From Streptomyces sp. A0642 (lineage in GTDB: Bacteria; Actinomycetota; Actinomycetes; Streptomycetales; Streptomycetaceae), in assembly GCF_004795105.1 (NCBI RefSeq), contig NZ_SSBL01000012.1:119053-183052 (forward strand): a stretch of DNA of 64,000 nucleotides, given 5' to 3'. Positions within the stretch are counted from its first letter, which is position 1, and each line of letters opens with the position of its first letter. The position numbers and the translations under genes are program-made. Below, piece by piece: positions 17,331-26,266 of the stretch. The notes below the pieces were generated by a model. It was given only the letters and a program-made list of their open reading frames with translations, was not told the origin of the DNA and made no database searches.

Positions 17331-17378
17331 ATACGTACGACTTATTCAAGATGCTGTGACATAAACGTCGTACTTTTC
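17331..17378. promoter_or_regulatory. Paired GTACGAC/GTCGTAC sites in the gntK-gntR intergenic region
   Basis: GTACGAC at 17335-17341 and its reverse complement GTCGTAC at 17367-17373 face each other across 25 bases. Flanks are also alike when one is inverted (AATAAGTCGTAC against AAACGTCGTAC). The region is unusually AT-rich for this window and lies between the divergent starts. It is a plausible site for the FadR-type regulator encoded alongside. Confidence 0.5.
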
Positions 17379-17446
17379 ATTCCTGCCGGGGTGGCGGCAG
17401 GGCTTCCCGGAGCGGTTTCCCGAGCCTGCCCCCGTACGCTTGGCCC

Positions 17447-18148
17447 ATGACCACACAGAGCCAGGGACTGCATACGCATGTGCTGGACGCCCTGGGTCTG
17501 GAGATCGCCGCGGGTGAGCACCCGCCCGGCCAGGTCCTGCGCACGGACGAACTCGCCCAGCGCTTCGACGTGTCCCGCACGGTCGTCCGCGAAGTGATCC
17601 GGGTCCTGGAGTCCATGCACCTGGTCGAGTCCCGGCGCCGCGTCGGCGTGACCGTGAGGCCGACCGAGACGTGGAACGTCTACGATCCGCAGGTCATCCG
17701 GTGGCGGCTGGCCGGCGCGGACCGCCCGCGGCAGCTGCGCTCGCTGACCGTCCTGCGCTCGGCGATCGAACCCGTCGCCGCCTCGCTCGCCGCCCGCAAC
17801 GCCACCGCCCGGCAGTGCGCCGAACTCACCGAGCGGGCTCTCGGCATGGTCGCCACGTCACGCGGCCAGCAGCTGGAGGGGTACCTGGAGCACGACATCG
17901 CGTTCCACCGGATCATCCTCAACGCCTCCGGCAACGAGATGTTCGCCCGCCTCGGCGACGTCGTGGCCGAGGTCCTGGCGGGGCGCACCCACCACCAGGT
18001 CATGTTCGAGGACCCGGACCCGGCCGCCGTCACCCTCCACGTCCGGCTCGCCGAGGCGGTCCGCGAGGGCGACGCCCCCGCCGCCGAGCGGCTGACGAAG
18101 GAGATCGCGGTGGGCGCTCTGCACGAACTGGACGTCCTCGCGCCCTGA
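17447..18148 (+). CDS. gntR: GntR (FadR/FCD) regulator of gluconate genes
   Basis: This 233-residue protein has a winged helix at residues about 10-70 (LRTDELAQRFDVSRTVVREV and LESMHLVESRRRVGVTVRP). An FCD ligand domain follows, with the metal-binding histidine in EHDIAFHRIILNASGNEMF. Divergence from gluconokinase and permease points to gluconate-responsive repression of those genes. The link is by position; no binding data can be read from sequence. Confidence 0.88.
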   Translation: MTTQSQGLHTHVLDALGLEIAAGEHPPGQVLRTDELAQRFDVSRTVVREVIRVLESMHLVESRRRVGVTVRPTETWNVYDPQVIRWRLAGADRPRQLRSLTVLRSAIEPVAASLAARNATARQCAELTERALGMVATSRGQQLEGYLEHDIAFHRIILNASGNEMFARLGDVVAEVLAGRTHHQVMFEDPDPAAVTLHVRLAEAVREGDAPAAERLTKEIAVGALHELDVLAP

Positions 18149-18157
18149 GCCGGCCCC

Positions 18158-18871
18158 CTAACGCCTGACGTGCTGCAACCGTGCCGCGGCCGCGGCCAGC
18201 ATCATCTCCAGCGCCGCCGGATACCCGCTGCGGCTCATCTCCGCCACCAGCACCGGCGCGGTCGCCGCGATGTTCGGGTGGGTGTGCGCCGGCTGCCGGG
18301 CGTAGACATCCGGCCAGGCCTGCACCTCCTGCTCCCTGGCCCGATCCGGCAGCGCCAGCGTCGAGGCGTCCAGCGCGGCGAACGACAGCGTCTGATCGAC
18401 GAAGACGTGGTAGATCCGCACCGCCTCCGCATCCGGGAACCCCGCGCCGCGCAGCACGCCGAGGATCGCCTCCACCGACCGGATCTCATGGGTCCGTCCG
18501 GTCACCCGCGCGCAGGTCAGCATCGCCGCCCGCGGGTGGGCCAGATAGTCCGCGTGCATCCGCAGCCCCAACGACCGCAGATCGGCCCGCCAGTCACCCG
18601 TCGGCCGCCAGTTGCGCAGCGTCCGCCCGATCAGCTCGTCGGCCACCGCGAGCAGCAGCTCGTCCGTGTCGCGGAAGTACCGGTAGAGCGCGCTCGGGTC
18701 GCACCCCAGGGCGGCGCCGAGCCTGCGCACCGTGAGCGCCGCCGCCCCGTGCTCCCCGATCAGCCGCAGCGCCGTCTCCACGATCAACTGCTCGGACAGC
18801 ACGGTGCCCTGCTTGGTGGGACGCCTGCGGCGCCGCGCGCCCTCCGGCACCACCCGCTCGCTCGCCTTCAT
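18158..18871 (-). CDS. TetR family transcriptional regulator
   Basis: This 237-residue protein has an Arg-rich N terminus (EGARRRRRPTKQGTVLS) followed by the HTH LIGEHGAAALTVRRLGAALGCDPSALYRYF. The C-terminal domain is of the tetracycline-repressor-like type. It diverges from the amino-acid permease gene, with 99 bases between starts and an inverted repeat in the gap. It most likely controls the permease/amidohydrolase unit and itself. Confidence 0.88.
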   Translation of the reverse strand: MKASERVVPEGARRRRRPTKQGTVLSEQLIVETALRLIGEHGAAALTVRRLGAALGCDPSALYRYFRDTDELLLAVADELIGRTLRNWRPTGDWRADLRSLGLRMHADYLAHPRAAMLTCARVTGRTHEIRSVEAILGVLRGAGFPDAEAVRIYHVFVDQTLSFAALDASTLALPDRAREQEVQAWPDVYARQPAHTHPNIAATAPVLVAEMSRSGYPAALEMMLAAAAARLQHVRR

Positions 18872-18883
18872 GCGGGGACCTTA

Positions 18884-18900
18884 TGACAACAGCGTTGACG
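18884..18900. promoter_or_regulatory. Candidate TetR operator between TetR and permease genes
   Basis: GACAAC-AGC-GTTGAC is an inverted repeat with perfect CAAC/GTTG inner arms and one mismatch outside, just upstream of the leftward TetR start. Its position in the divergent promoter region supports an operator role. Confidence 0.45.
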
Positions 18901-18970
18901 TGCGGAACCCCCGGGGAGTTCGATGTGCCGCCATCGGGGCCGAAGAGCGCCCCTCGGTGAAGGAGCGACC

Positions 18971-20494
18971 GTGACGTCCTCTCGTACTTCCTGCGGCGAC
19001 GGGCCACCCGGAACGGCACAGGCGCCGGCGGCCCTGCGCAAGAGCCTCGGTGTGGTGGACGGGTTCGCCATCGCGGCCTCGTCGACCGCGGCCACCACCA
19101 GCATCGGCATCGGACTCGGCGTCACCGCCACCGCCGTAGGGCTGCACCTCCCGGTCATCATGCTGCTCGCCTTCCTCCCGATCCTGGGCATCGCGAGCGC
19201 CTACTCCCGGCTCAACCGCGTCGAGCCGAACATGGGCAGCGGCTACGTCTGGGCCGGCCGCTCGCTCAACCCCTGGCTCGGCTTCCTCGTGGGGTGGATC
19301 GGCATCGTCTCCACGATCGTGTTCCTCGCCTACACCACCACGGTCACCGGCTCCGCTCTGCTCCAACTCGCGGGCGAGGCCGGGCTGCACGAGCTCCCCG
19401 GGCTCCGGCTCGACCCCGACTCCACCGCACAGTCGACCGCGCTCGGCATCGTCGTCCTGGTCGCCGTCACCTTCACCGCGGTCACCGGCCTCCGGTCGGC
19501 CGCCACGTTCCAGAAGTACCTCCTGGTCTTCGAGTACGCCGTCCTGCTCGGCTTCTGCGGGTACGGCCTGTTCGCCGGCTCGCAGCCCTTCAGCCTCGAC
19601 TGGCTCAACCCGTTCACCATCCCCTCCTTCGAACAGCTCGCCCAGGGACTCCTGCTCTCCGTCTTCTGCTTCTGGGGATTCGAGTCCACCTTCAGCGTCA
19701 CCGAGGAGATCCGGGACCCGCAGGACGCCTCCAAGGCCGGGTTCCTCACGCTCTTCACGATGCTGGGCCTGTTCCTGCTCGGCTCCTTCGCCTTCCAGCG
19801 CGTCCTTTCGCTCGACGAGCTGACCGCCCACGGCGCCCAGGGGCTCACCTACTTCGGCACCCGGCTGGCCGATCAGCCGCTCGCCGCCCTGCCGTTGACC
19901 GCCCTCACCCTGTCGGCCGTGGCGTCCCTGCAGTCCGGGGTGATCCCGACGGTGCGCGGCATGTTCGCCATGGGCCGCGACCGCACGCTCGGACCCCTGT
20001 GGACCAGAGTCAGCCCGCGTTACGGAACTCCCGCCGCCGGTACCGTCGCGGTCGGCTGCGTCGCCGCCGCGATAGCCGTGCTCTCCCTCGTCATCCCGAA
20101 GGTCGGAGACCTGATCCTGGCGTCCGTCAACGCGATCGGGGTCGTCGTGTCGGTCTACTACGCCCTGACCGCGCTGGCCGCCGCGTCGCGCTTCCGCGGC
20201 TCGTTCCGGGAGAGCTGGTCCCTGGCGGTGCGGACGGTGGTGCTCCCCGTGACCAGCGCCCTCGTCCTGCTCGCGCTCGGCGGCTACCTCTGCTGGACCT
20301 TCGCCACCTCCGCCGACCACTTCGAGATCAGCCCGGACAACGGCTGGTTCATGCTCCTCTGCCCCGCCCTCATCCTGCTGACCGGCGTCGTCGCGGCCGC
20401 CTGGGCCAAGTGGGCCAGGAAATCCCCCTACTTCGTCACCGGCCGCTCGGTGCCTCCGGACGCCCTCGTGGAACCCGCCCCCGGCCCCGCCTGA
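18971..20494 (+). CDS. APC-family amino acid/amine permease
   Basis: This 507-residue protein has about 12 membrane helices. The APC start is LRKSLGVVDGFAIAASSTAATTS, continuing through LNRVEPNMGSGYVWAGR and FCFWGFESTFSVTEEIRDP, with the late IPTVRGMFAMGRDR loop. The GTG at 18971 is used because AAGGAG lies 5 bases upstream. The substrate is probably an amino acid or amine. An amidohydrolase gene follows by 51 bases, suggesting that the imported compound is then hydrolysed. Confidence 0.9.
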   Translation: MTSSRTSCGDGPPGTAQAPAALRKSLGVVDGFAIAASSTAATTSIGIGLGVTATAVGLHLPVIMLLAFLPILGIASAYSRLNRVEPNMGSGYVWAGRSLNPWLGFLVGWIGIVSTIVFLAYTTTVTGSALLQLAGEAGLHELPGLRLDPDSTAQSTALGIVVLVAVTFTAVTGLRSAATFQKYLLVFEYAVLLGFCGYGLFAGSQPFSLDWLNPFTIPSFEQLAQGLLLSVFCFWGFESTFSVTEEIRDPQDASKAGFLTLFTMLGLFLLGSFAFQRVLSLDELTAHGAQGLTYFGTRLADQPLAALPLTALTLSAVASLQSGVIPTVRGMFAMGRDRTLGPLWTRVSPRYGTPAAGTVAVGCVAAAIAVLSLVIPKVGDLILASVNAIGVVVSVYYALTALAAASRFRGSFRESWSLAVRTVVLPVTSALVLLALGGYLCWTFATSADHFEISPDNGWFMLLCPALILLTGVVAAAWAKWARKSPYFVTGRSVPPDALVEPAPGPA

Positions 20495-20545
20495 ATCCCG
20501 CTCACCACCCAGCAGCCCCCGCCACCCCGACGGAACGGAACCACC

Positions 20546-22186
20546 ATGCCCCGCACTCCCGCCGACCTCGTCTTCACCGGCGGTCCCGTCCACACCACCG
20601 ACGCCGCCCGCACCCGCGCCACCACCGTCGCCGTCACCGGCGACCGGATCACGGCGGTCGGCCACGACGAGGTGCGCGCACTCATCGGCCCGCGCACCGA
20701 GGTGGTGGACCTCGCCGGACGCCTCCTGCTCCCCGGCTTCCAGGACGCCCACATCCACCCGGTCGCCGCCGGGCAGGAACTCGCGCAGTGCGACCTCACC
20801 GGCGCCGGCGACGCCACCGCCACCCTCGCCGCCGTACGGGCCTACGCCGACGCCAACCCGGAACGCGAATGGATCACCGGCGGCGGCTGGTCGATGGACG
20901 CGTTCGAGGGCGGCGCCCCCACCCGGCAGCAGCTCGACACCGCCGTGCCGGACCGCCCCGCCTGCCTGGTCAACCGCGACCACCACGGCGCCTGGGCCAA
21001 CAGCAGGGCCCTCGCCCTCGCGGGCATCACCGCCCACACCCCCGACCCGGCCGACGGCCGCATCGAACGCGACGAGCGGGGCGAACCCACCGGGCTCCTC
21101 CAGGAGGGCGCCATGGACCTGGTCGCCCGCCACGCCCCCCGCTCCACCGCCGCCGACCGGCTCGCCGGGCTCCTGCGCGCGCAGCGCCTGCTCCACGCCT
21201 ACGGCATCACCGCCTGGCAGGACGCCATCGTCGGCTCCTACGGCTCGATGGACGACGTGGCCGACGCCTACCTCACCGCCGACCGGGACGGCTCTCTCAC
21301 CGCCCGCGTCACCGGAGCACTGTGGTGGGACCGCGAGCACGGAACCGAACAGATCCCCGGACTCGTCGCCCGGCGCGAGGCGCTGACCGGCCGGAACTTC
21401 CGCGCCGGATCGGTGAAGATCATGCAGGACGGGGTGGCCGAGACCGGCACCGCCGCCCTCCTCGCCCCGTACCTCGACGCCTGCGGCTGCGCCACGGCCA
21501 ACAGCGGCACCAGCTTCGTCGACCCGCTCGACCTGCGCCGGTACGTCACCGAGCTGGACGCCCTCGGCTTCCAGACCCACTTCCACGCGCTGGGCGACCG
21601 GGCGGTGCGCGAGGCCCTGGACGCCGTCGAGGCCGCCCGGGCCGCCAACGGCCGCACCGGCACCCGTCCCCACCTCGCCCACCTCCAGATCGTCCACCCC
21701 GACGACATCCCCCGCTTCCGCGCGCTCGGCGCCACCGCCAACATCCAGCCGCTCTGGGCCGCCCACGAACCCCAGATGGACGAGCTGACCATCCCCTTCC
21801 TCGGCCGCGAACGGGCCGCGCTCCAGTACCCGTTCGCCGCCCTGCTGCGCTCCGGCGCCACCGTCGCCGCCGGCTCCGACTGGCCCGTCAGCAGCGCCGA
21901 TCCGCTGCACGGCATCCACACGGCCGTCAACCGCGTCGTACCCGGCGGCGACCACAGCAGGGTCTTCCTCCCGGAGCAGCGCATCTCGCTGACCGACGCG
22001 CTGGCCGCGTACACGGCGGGCTCGGCGTACGTGAACCACCTGGACGACACCGGCAGCATCCGGACCGGCGCCCTCGCCGACCTCGTGGTCCTGGACCGCG
22101 ACCCCTACGCCGCGCCGCCCGAGGAGATCGCCGAGACGCGGGTCGTGGCGACGTACGTGGGCGGCCGGCGGGTGTACGGGGACTGA
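20546..22186 (+). CDS. YtcJ-type metal-dependent amidohydrolase
   Basis: This 546-residue protein belongs to the Amidohydro_3 group. The N-terminal beta-sandwich strand ends at LLLPGFQDAHIHP with the HxH metal ligands. ITGGGWSMDAFEGGAPTRQ and LVNRDHHGAWANSRAL follow. VKIMQDGV, FQTHFHALGDRAV, HLQIVHPDDIPRF and GSDWPVSSADPL supply the remaining expected ligands. Members hydrolyse N-substituted amides or formamides; the substrate here is unknown. It probably shares a transcript with the permease upstream. Confidence 0.9.
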   Translation: MPRTPADLVFTGGPVHTTDAARTRATTVAVTGDRITAVGHDEVRALIGPRTEVVDLAGRLLLPGFQDAHIHPVAAGQELAQCDLTGAGDATATLAAVRAYADANPEREWITGGGWSMDAFEGGAPTRQQLDTAVPDRPACLVNRDHHGAWANSRALALAGITAHTPDPADGRIERDERGEPTGLLQEGAMDLVARHAPRSTAADRLAGLLRAQRLLHAYGITAWQDAIVGSYGSMDDVADAYLTADRDGSLTARVTGALWWDREHGTEQIPGLVARREALTGRNFRAGSVKIMQDGVAETGTAALLAPYLDACGCATANSGTSFVDPLDLRRYVTELDALGFQTHFHALGDRAVREALDAVEAARAANGRTGTRPHLAHLQIVHPDDIPRFRALGATANIQPLWAAHEPQMDELTIPFLGRERAALQYPFAALLRSGATVAAGSDWPVSSADPLHGIHTAVNRVVPGGDHSRVFLPEQRISLTDALAAYTAGSAYVNHLDDTGSIRTGALADLVVLDRDPYAAPPEEIAETRVVATYVGGRRVYGD

Positions 22187-22207
22187 CCCGGGCACACCCC
22201 GGCAGGA

Positions 22208-22236
22208 CGGTGGTGCGCCAACGCGGCGCACCACCG
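22208..22236. terminator. Hairpin terminator after amidohydrolase
   Basis: A perfect 12-bp stem (CGGTGGTGCGCC and complement) with an AACGC loop lies 22 bases after the amidohydrolase stop and before the next gene's promoter region. Confidence 0.75.
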
Positions 22237-22329
22237 GGGCCTTCCGCACCGCGTACGGTTGTTCGTGATCGATCTCGGGAGAAGTCGTGAATCGATCCCA
22301 GGGAAAGCCGCACAAGGGAGACCACGGGA

Positions 22330-23415
22330 ATGGCGCAGCACGTACAAGGGGTCATCGCACCGGGAAAGAACGAGCCGGTACGCGTCGAGACGATCGTGAT
22401 TCCGGACCCCGGCCCCGGTGAGGCCGTGGTGAAGATCCAGGCGTGCGGCGTCTGCCACACCGATCTCCACTACAAGCAGGGCGGCATCAACGACGAGTTC
22501 CCCTTCCTCCTCGGCCACGAGGCCGCGGGCGTCGTGGAGTCCGTGGGCGACGGCGTCACCGACGTCGAACCGGGCGACTTCGTCGTCCTCAACTGGCGCG
22601 CCGTCTGCGGACAGTGCCGCGCCTGTCTGCGCGGACGGCCGTGGTACTGCTTCGACACGCACAACGCCAAGCAGAAGATGACCCTGCTGGACGGCACCGA
22701 GCTGTCCCCGGCGCTGGGCATCGGCGCCTTCGCCGAGAAGACCCTCGTCGCCGCCGGCCAGTGCACCAAGGTCGACCCCGAGGTGTCCCCGGCCGTCGCC
22801 GGCCTCCTGGGCTGCGGCGTGATGGCCGGCATCGGCGCCGCCATCAACACCGGCCAGGTCGGCCGCGGCGACTCGGTCGCCGTCATCGGCTGCGGCGGTG
22901 TCGGCGACGCGGCGATCGCGGGCGCACGGCTGGCCGGCGCGGCCAGGATCATCGCGGTGGACATCGACGACCGCAAGCTGGAGACGGCGAAGAAGATGGG
23001 TGCCACGCACACCGTCAACTCCCGCTCCGGCGACCCGGTCGAGGCCATCCGCTCGCTCACCGGCGGCAACGGCGCCGACGTCGTCATCGAGGCGGTCGGC
23101 CGGCCGGAGACCTACAAGCAGGCCTTCTACGCCCGGGACCTCGCGGGCACCGTCGTCCTGGTCGGCGTCCCCACCCCGGAGATGCAGCTCGAACTCCCGC
23201 TCCTGGACGTCTTCGGCCGCGGCGGCTCGCTCAAGTCCTCCTGGTACGGCGACTGCCTGCCCTCGCGCGACTTCCCGATGCTCATCGACCTGCACCAGCA
23301 GGGCCGGATCGACCTCGGCGCGTTCGTCACCGAGACCATCGGCCTCGGCGACATCGAGCAGGCCTTCGCCCGGATGCACGACGGCGACGTCCTGCGCTCG
23401 GTGGTGGTCTTCTGA
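22330..23415 (+). CDS. mscR: S-(hydroxymethyl)mycothiol dehydrogenase (formaldehyde dehydrogenase)
   Basis: This 361-residue zinc MDR enzyme has catalytic zinc ligands in ACGVCHTDLH and LLGHEAAGVV. The structural zinc loop is CGQCRACLRGRPWYC and the NAD fold is VAVIGCGGVGDAAIAGARLAG. It is full length for the mycothiol-dependent formaldehyde dehydrogenase of actinomycetes, which oxidises the formaldehyde-mycothiol adduct to S-formylmycothiol and can act as nitrosothiol reductase. The stop overlaps the next start (TGATG), tying it to a metallo-hydrolase. The mycothiol ligase gene mshC is 25 kb away in this window. Confidence 0.92.
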   Translation: MAQHVQGVIAPGKNEPVRVETIVIPDPGPGEAVVKIQACGVCHTDLHYKQGGINDEFPFLLGHEAAGVVESVGDGVTDVEPGDFVVLNWRAVCGQCRACLRGRPWYCFDTHNAKQKMTLLDGTELSPALGIGAFAEKTLVAAGQCTKVDPEVSPAVAGLLGCGVMAGIGAAINTGQVGRGDSVAVIGCGGVGDAAIAGARLAGAARIIAVDIDDRKLETAKKMGATHTVNSRSGDPVEAIRSLTGGNGADVVIEAVGRPETYKQAFYARDLAGTVVLVGVPTPEMQLELPLLDVFGRGGSLKSSWYGDCLPSRDFPMLIDLHQQGRIDLGAFVTETIGLGDIEQAFARMHDGDVLRSVVVF

Positions 23416-24044
23416 TGACGGCCCGCATCGACCACCTCGTCACCTCCGGCACCTTCGCCCTCGACGGCGGCGAATGGGACGTCGACAACAACGTCTGGAT
23501 CGTCGGCGACGACACCGAGGCGGTCGTCATCGACGCCGCCCACGACGCCGCCGCCATCGAGGCCGCGCTCGGCGGACGCACGCTGCGCGCCATCATCTGC
23601 ACCCACGCGCACAACGACCACATCGACGCGGCCCCGGCACTCGCCGACGCCACCGGCGCACCGGTCCTGCTCCACCCCGACGACCTGCCGCTGTGGCAGC
23701 AGACCCACCCGGACCGGGCCCCCGACGGCGAACTGGCCGACGGCCAGGAGCTGCGGATCGCGGGCACGACGCTCACCGTCCTGCACACCCCGGGCCACGC
23801 CCCGGGCGCGGTCTGCCTCTACGCCCCCGAGCTGTCGACCGTCTTCACCGGCGACACGCTCTTCCAGGGCGGGCCCGGCGCCACCGGCCGGTCCTTCTCG
23901 CACTTCCCGACGATCGTCGCCTCGATCAGGGACCGGCTGCTCGCCCTGGACCCGGCGACCACCGTCCGCACCGGACACGGCGACTCCACGACCATCGGCG
24001 CGGAGGCCCCGCACCTGGACGAGTGGATCGCGCGGGGCCACTGA
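23415..24044 (+). CDS. Metallo-beta-lactamase-fold hydrolase, probable S-formylmycothiol hydrolase
   Basis: This 209-residue protein has the metal motif THAHNDHID (His64, His66, Asp68, His69), followed by LHTPGHAPGAVCLY and the FTGDTLFQGGPGATGRS segment of the glyoxalase II-like group. Its start codon overlaps the stop of the mycothiol formaldehyde dehydrogenase. Glyoxalase-II-like enzymes cleave thioesters of low-molecular-weight thiols, so hydrolysis of S-formylmycothiol to formate and mycothiol is the natural role. That assignment rests on context and family. Confidence 0.87.
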   Translation: MTARIDHLVTSGTFALDGGEWDVDNNVWIVGDDTEAVVIDAAHDAAAIEAALGGRTLRAIICTHAHNDHIDAAPALADATGAPVLLHPDDLPLWQQTHPDRAPDGELADGQELRIAGTTLTVLHTPGHAPGAVCLYAPELSTVFTGDTLFQGGPGATGRSFSHFPTIVASIRDRLLALDPATTVRTGHGDSTTIGAEAPHLDEWIARGH

Positions 24045-24058
24045 CGCCCGGGCCCCGG

Positions 24059-24994
24059 CTATTCCTCCGGCCACGCGGAGAGCCGCAGCCCGCTCTCGAA
24101 GCGGTGCGGCTCTCCCGTGACGGGGTCGGTGAACTCCAGCACCCCGGCCAGGAGCTGCAGGGGTCGCGCGAAGTCGTCGGGAGCATCCTCCGCCCGGACC
24201 ACGGGATAGACGGGGTCGTGGACGAGCGGCAGCCCCAGGCTGTTCATGTGGACCCGCAGCTGATGCGTGCGCCCGGTGGCGGGCAGCAGCCGGTAGCGGC
24301 CGAGCCCGCCCCGGTGCTCCAGCAGCTCGATCCGGCTCTCGCTGTTCGGCTCGCCGGGCTCCTCGCGGGCGGCGATCACCCCGCGTTCCTTCACGATGCG
24401 GCTGCGTACGGTGCGCGGGAGGACCAGCCGCGGTGTGTACGGCGCCACCGCCTCGTACTCCTTGTGCACCCGACGGTCCCGGAACAGCGTCTGGTACGCG
24501 CCCCGTTCCTCCGGCCGCACGACGAAGAGGACGAGCCCCGCGGTCAGCCGGTCCAGCCGGTGGGCGGGCTGCAGCAGCGGCAGCCCCAGCTCCCGGCGGA
24601 GCCGGGCCACCGCGGTCTCGGTGATGTGCCGGCCGCGCGGGGTGGTCGCCAGGAAATGCGGCTTGTCCGCGATGACCAGGTGCTCGTCCCGGTACACCAC
24701 ACCGACCGGGAAGGGCACGGGCTCCTCCGGCGCGAAGTCCCGGTGGAACCAGAGGTACCGGCCCGCCGCATACGGCTCCCGGCCCGTCACCGTGCCCTCG
24801 ACGCACACGAACCGGCCCCCGGCCAGCATGGCGTCGACCCGCTCCACGCCGATCGCGCCGGCGAAGCGCGCCAGCAGATGATCACGGACCGTCGGCCACT
24901 GCCCGTCCGGGTCCTCCGGGAGCCGCACCCGGACCGGATCGACCCCCTCGCGCTGGGGCAACGGCGACGGCGGGGGTTTGGCGCGCCCTCTCAT
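24059..24994 (-). CDS. RluA-family RNA pseudouridine synthase
   Basis: This 311-residue protein carries the catalytic motif PAHRLDRLTAGLVLF, whose aspartate attacks the uridine. VVYRDEHLVIADKPHFLAT precedes it and LLPATGRTHQLRVHMNSLG follows, as in all RluA enzymes. It isomerises uridine in rRNA or tRNA; the target site cannot be inferred. It is convergent with the metallo-hydrolase gene, with only 14 bases between the ends. Confidence 0.92.
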   Translation of the reverse strand: MRGRAKPPPSPLPQREGVDPVRVRLPEDPDGQWPTVRDHLLARFAGAIGVERVDAMLAGGRFVCVEGTVTGREPYAAGRYLWFHRDFAPEEPVPFPVGVVYRDEHLVIADKPHFLATTPRGRHITETAVARLRRELGLPLLQPAHRLDRLTAGLVLFVVRPEERGAYQTLFRDRRVHKEYEAVAPYTPRLVLPRTVRSRIVKERGVIAAREEPGEPNSESRIELLEHRGGLGRYRLLPATGRTHQLRVHMNSLGLPLVHDPVYPVVRAEDAPDDFARPLQLLAGVLEFTDPVTGEPHRFESGLRLSAWPEE

Positions 24995-25141
24995 CGGGTC
25001 CTGCCGGACGCCTTGGTGCTGGTTCTCATGATGCCCGGCATCCTTCCACAGCGACTGCGCCCCCGGCCGGGGAGGACAGCGGGAGAAGGCGGGCGGCCTT
25101 CCGTTGCACTGAAAGGATTCAACATCCGTGCTCCCGGGGTA

Positions 25142-25153
25142 GAAAGCGCTTGC
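25142..25153. promoter_or_regulatory. LacI-type operator upstream of SGNH esterase
   Basis: GAAAGCGCTTGC contains the perfect palindromic core AAGCGCTT characteristic of LacI/CcpA-family sites at carbohydrate genes. It lies 60 bases upstream of the esterase start, within a relatively AT-rich stretch. No LacI gene is in the window. Confidence 0.5.
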
Positions 25154-25178
25154 GGTACCGGCGTGACCGCCGGTACCG
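25153..25178 (+). other. Leader hairpin upstream of SGNH esterase
   Basis: A perfect 11-bp stem (CGGTACCGGCG and complement) with a TGAC loop directly follows the LacI-like site and ends 34 bases before the start codon. If transcription begins at or before the operator, it would fold in the 5' leader. It might stabilise the mRNA or act as a weak terminator. Confidence 0.45.
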
Positions 25179-25212
25179 GACCCGCACCCGCCTCGTCGAA
25201 GGAACCTCCGCC

Positions 25213-26256
25213 ATGCCCCTTGGCCGCAGAACCGCCCTCGCCCTGCCCGCCGCCGTGGCCGCCCTGGCCGCCCTCGTCACGCCCGCCGTCGCCGACCCCG
25301 CGCCCACCCTCCCGGGGTGCACCGGGACCGCCCCCGTGATCTGCCACTTCGACGTGGCCCCCGGCGCCTATCGCGTCACCGCGCGCATCGGCGGCGCCAC
25401 CGAGGGCCGTACGACGGTCACCGCCGAGACGCGGCGCACCGTGCTCGGCGAGACGCCGACCGCCGCCGGACGGCCGGTGCTCCGCAGCTTCACCGTCCAG
25501 GTGCGCGAGCCCGAGGGCGAGCCCACCGGGGCGAGCGGCAGCCCGGGGCTCGACCTCACCTTCGGCGGCCCGGCCCCCCTGCTCGCGGGGCTGCACGTGA
25601 GCCCGGCGCCGGGTGTCCCGCAGCTGTTCCTGATCGGCGACTCGACGGTCTGCGACCAGCTCGGCAGCCCGTACACGGGGTGGGGCCAGGAGCTGCCGCA
25701 GTACCTCCGGGCGGGCGTATCCGTCGCCAACTACGCGGACTCCGGCGAGAGCTCGCGGACCTATCTCGACCAGCCCCAGCTCTTCCCCGCCGTCCGCCCG
25801 TTGATCAACCGCGGCGACACCGTCCTCATCCAGCTCGCCCACAACGACAAGCAGACGACCGAGGCGGACTACCGGGCCAACCTCACCGCGATGATCGACG
25901 CGATCCGCGCCGAAGGCGGCCGTCCGGTGCTCGTCACCCCGATCGTCCGCCGCTGGTTCAACGCCGACGGCACGCTGGACAACGGAACCGCCCTGCTGGT
26001 CAACGGCCTCGGCGTCGACCTGCCCGCGCAGATCCGGCTGCTGGCCGCCGAACACGACGTGCCGCTCGTCGACCTGACCGCGCTCACCCGGCAACGCGTC
26101 GAGGAACTCGGCCCCGAGGGCTCCAAGGCCCTCTACCTCACCGCCGAGAAGCGCGACAACACGCACACCTCGGAGCGCGGCGCCACGGAGTACGCGGCCA
26201 TGGTCCGCGACGCCCTCCGTGACCAGCACCTGCTGCCGGGACGTCTGTTCCGCTGA
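25213..26256 (+). CDS. Secreted rhamnogalacturonan acetylesterase-like SGNH hydrolase
   Basis: This 347-residue protein has a signal peptide (RRTALALPAAVAALAALVTP, cleavage near AVADPA). A beta-rich domain of about 100 residues comes next, then a GDSL/SGNH domain. Ser144 in LIGDSTVCDQ is the nucleophile, NYADSGESSRTYL and IQLAHNDKQT form the oxyanion blocks, and D315-x-x-H318 in RDNTHTSERGA completes the triad. It should remove acetyl groups from pectic rhamnogalacturonan outside the cell. AAGGA lies 9 bases before the ATG. A GH2 glycosidase gene converges on it. Confidence 0.88.
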   Translation: MPLGRRTALALPAAVAALAALVTPAVADPAPTLPGCTGTAPVICHFDVAPGAYRVTARIGGATEGRTTVTAETRRTVLGETPTAAGRPVLRSFTVQVREPEGEPTGASGSPGLDLTFGGPAPLLAGLHVSPAPGVPQLFLIGDSTVCDQLGSPYTGWGQELPQYLRAGVSVANYADSGESSRTYLDQPQLFPAVRPLINRGDTVLIQLAHNDKQTTEADYRANLTAMIDAIRAEGGRPVLVTPIVRRWFNADGTLDNGTALLVNGLGVDLPAQIRLLAAEHDVPLVDLTALTRQRVEELGPEGSKALYLTAEKRDNTHTSERGATEYAAMVRDALRDQHLLPGRLFR

Positions 26257-26266
26257 CGGGGACGGC

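Noticed and set aside
18881..22315. A 1144-codon minus-strand frame opposite the permease and amidohydrolase
   Set aside because: The plus-strand proteins have clear family motifs; the antisense translation is repetitive Gly/Glu/Arg sequence.
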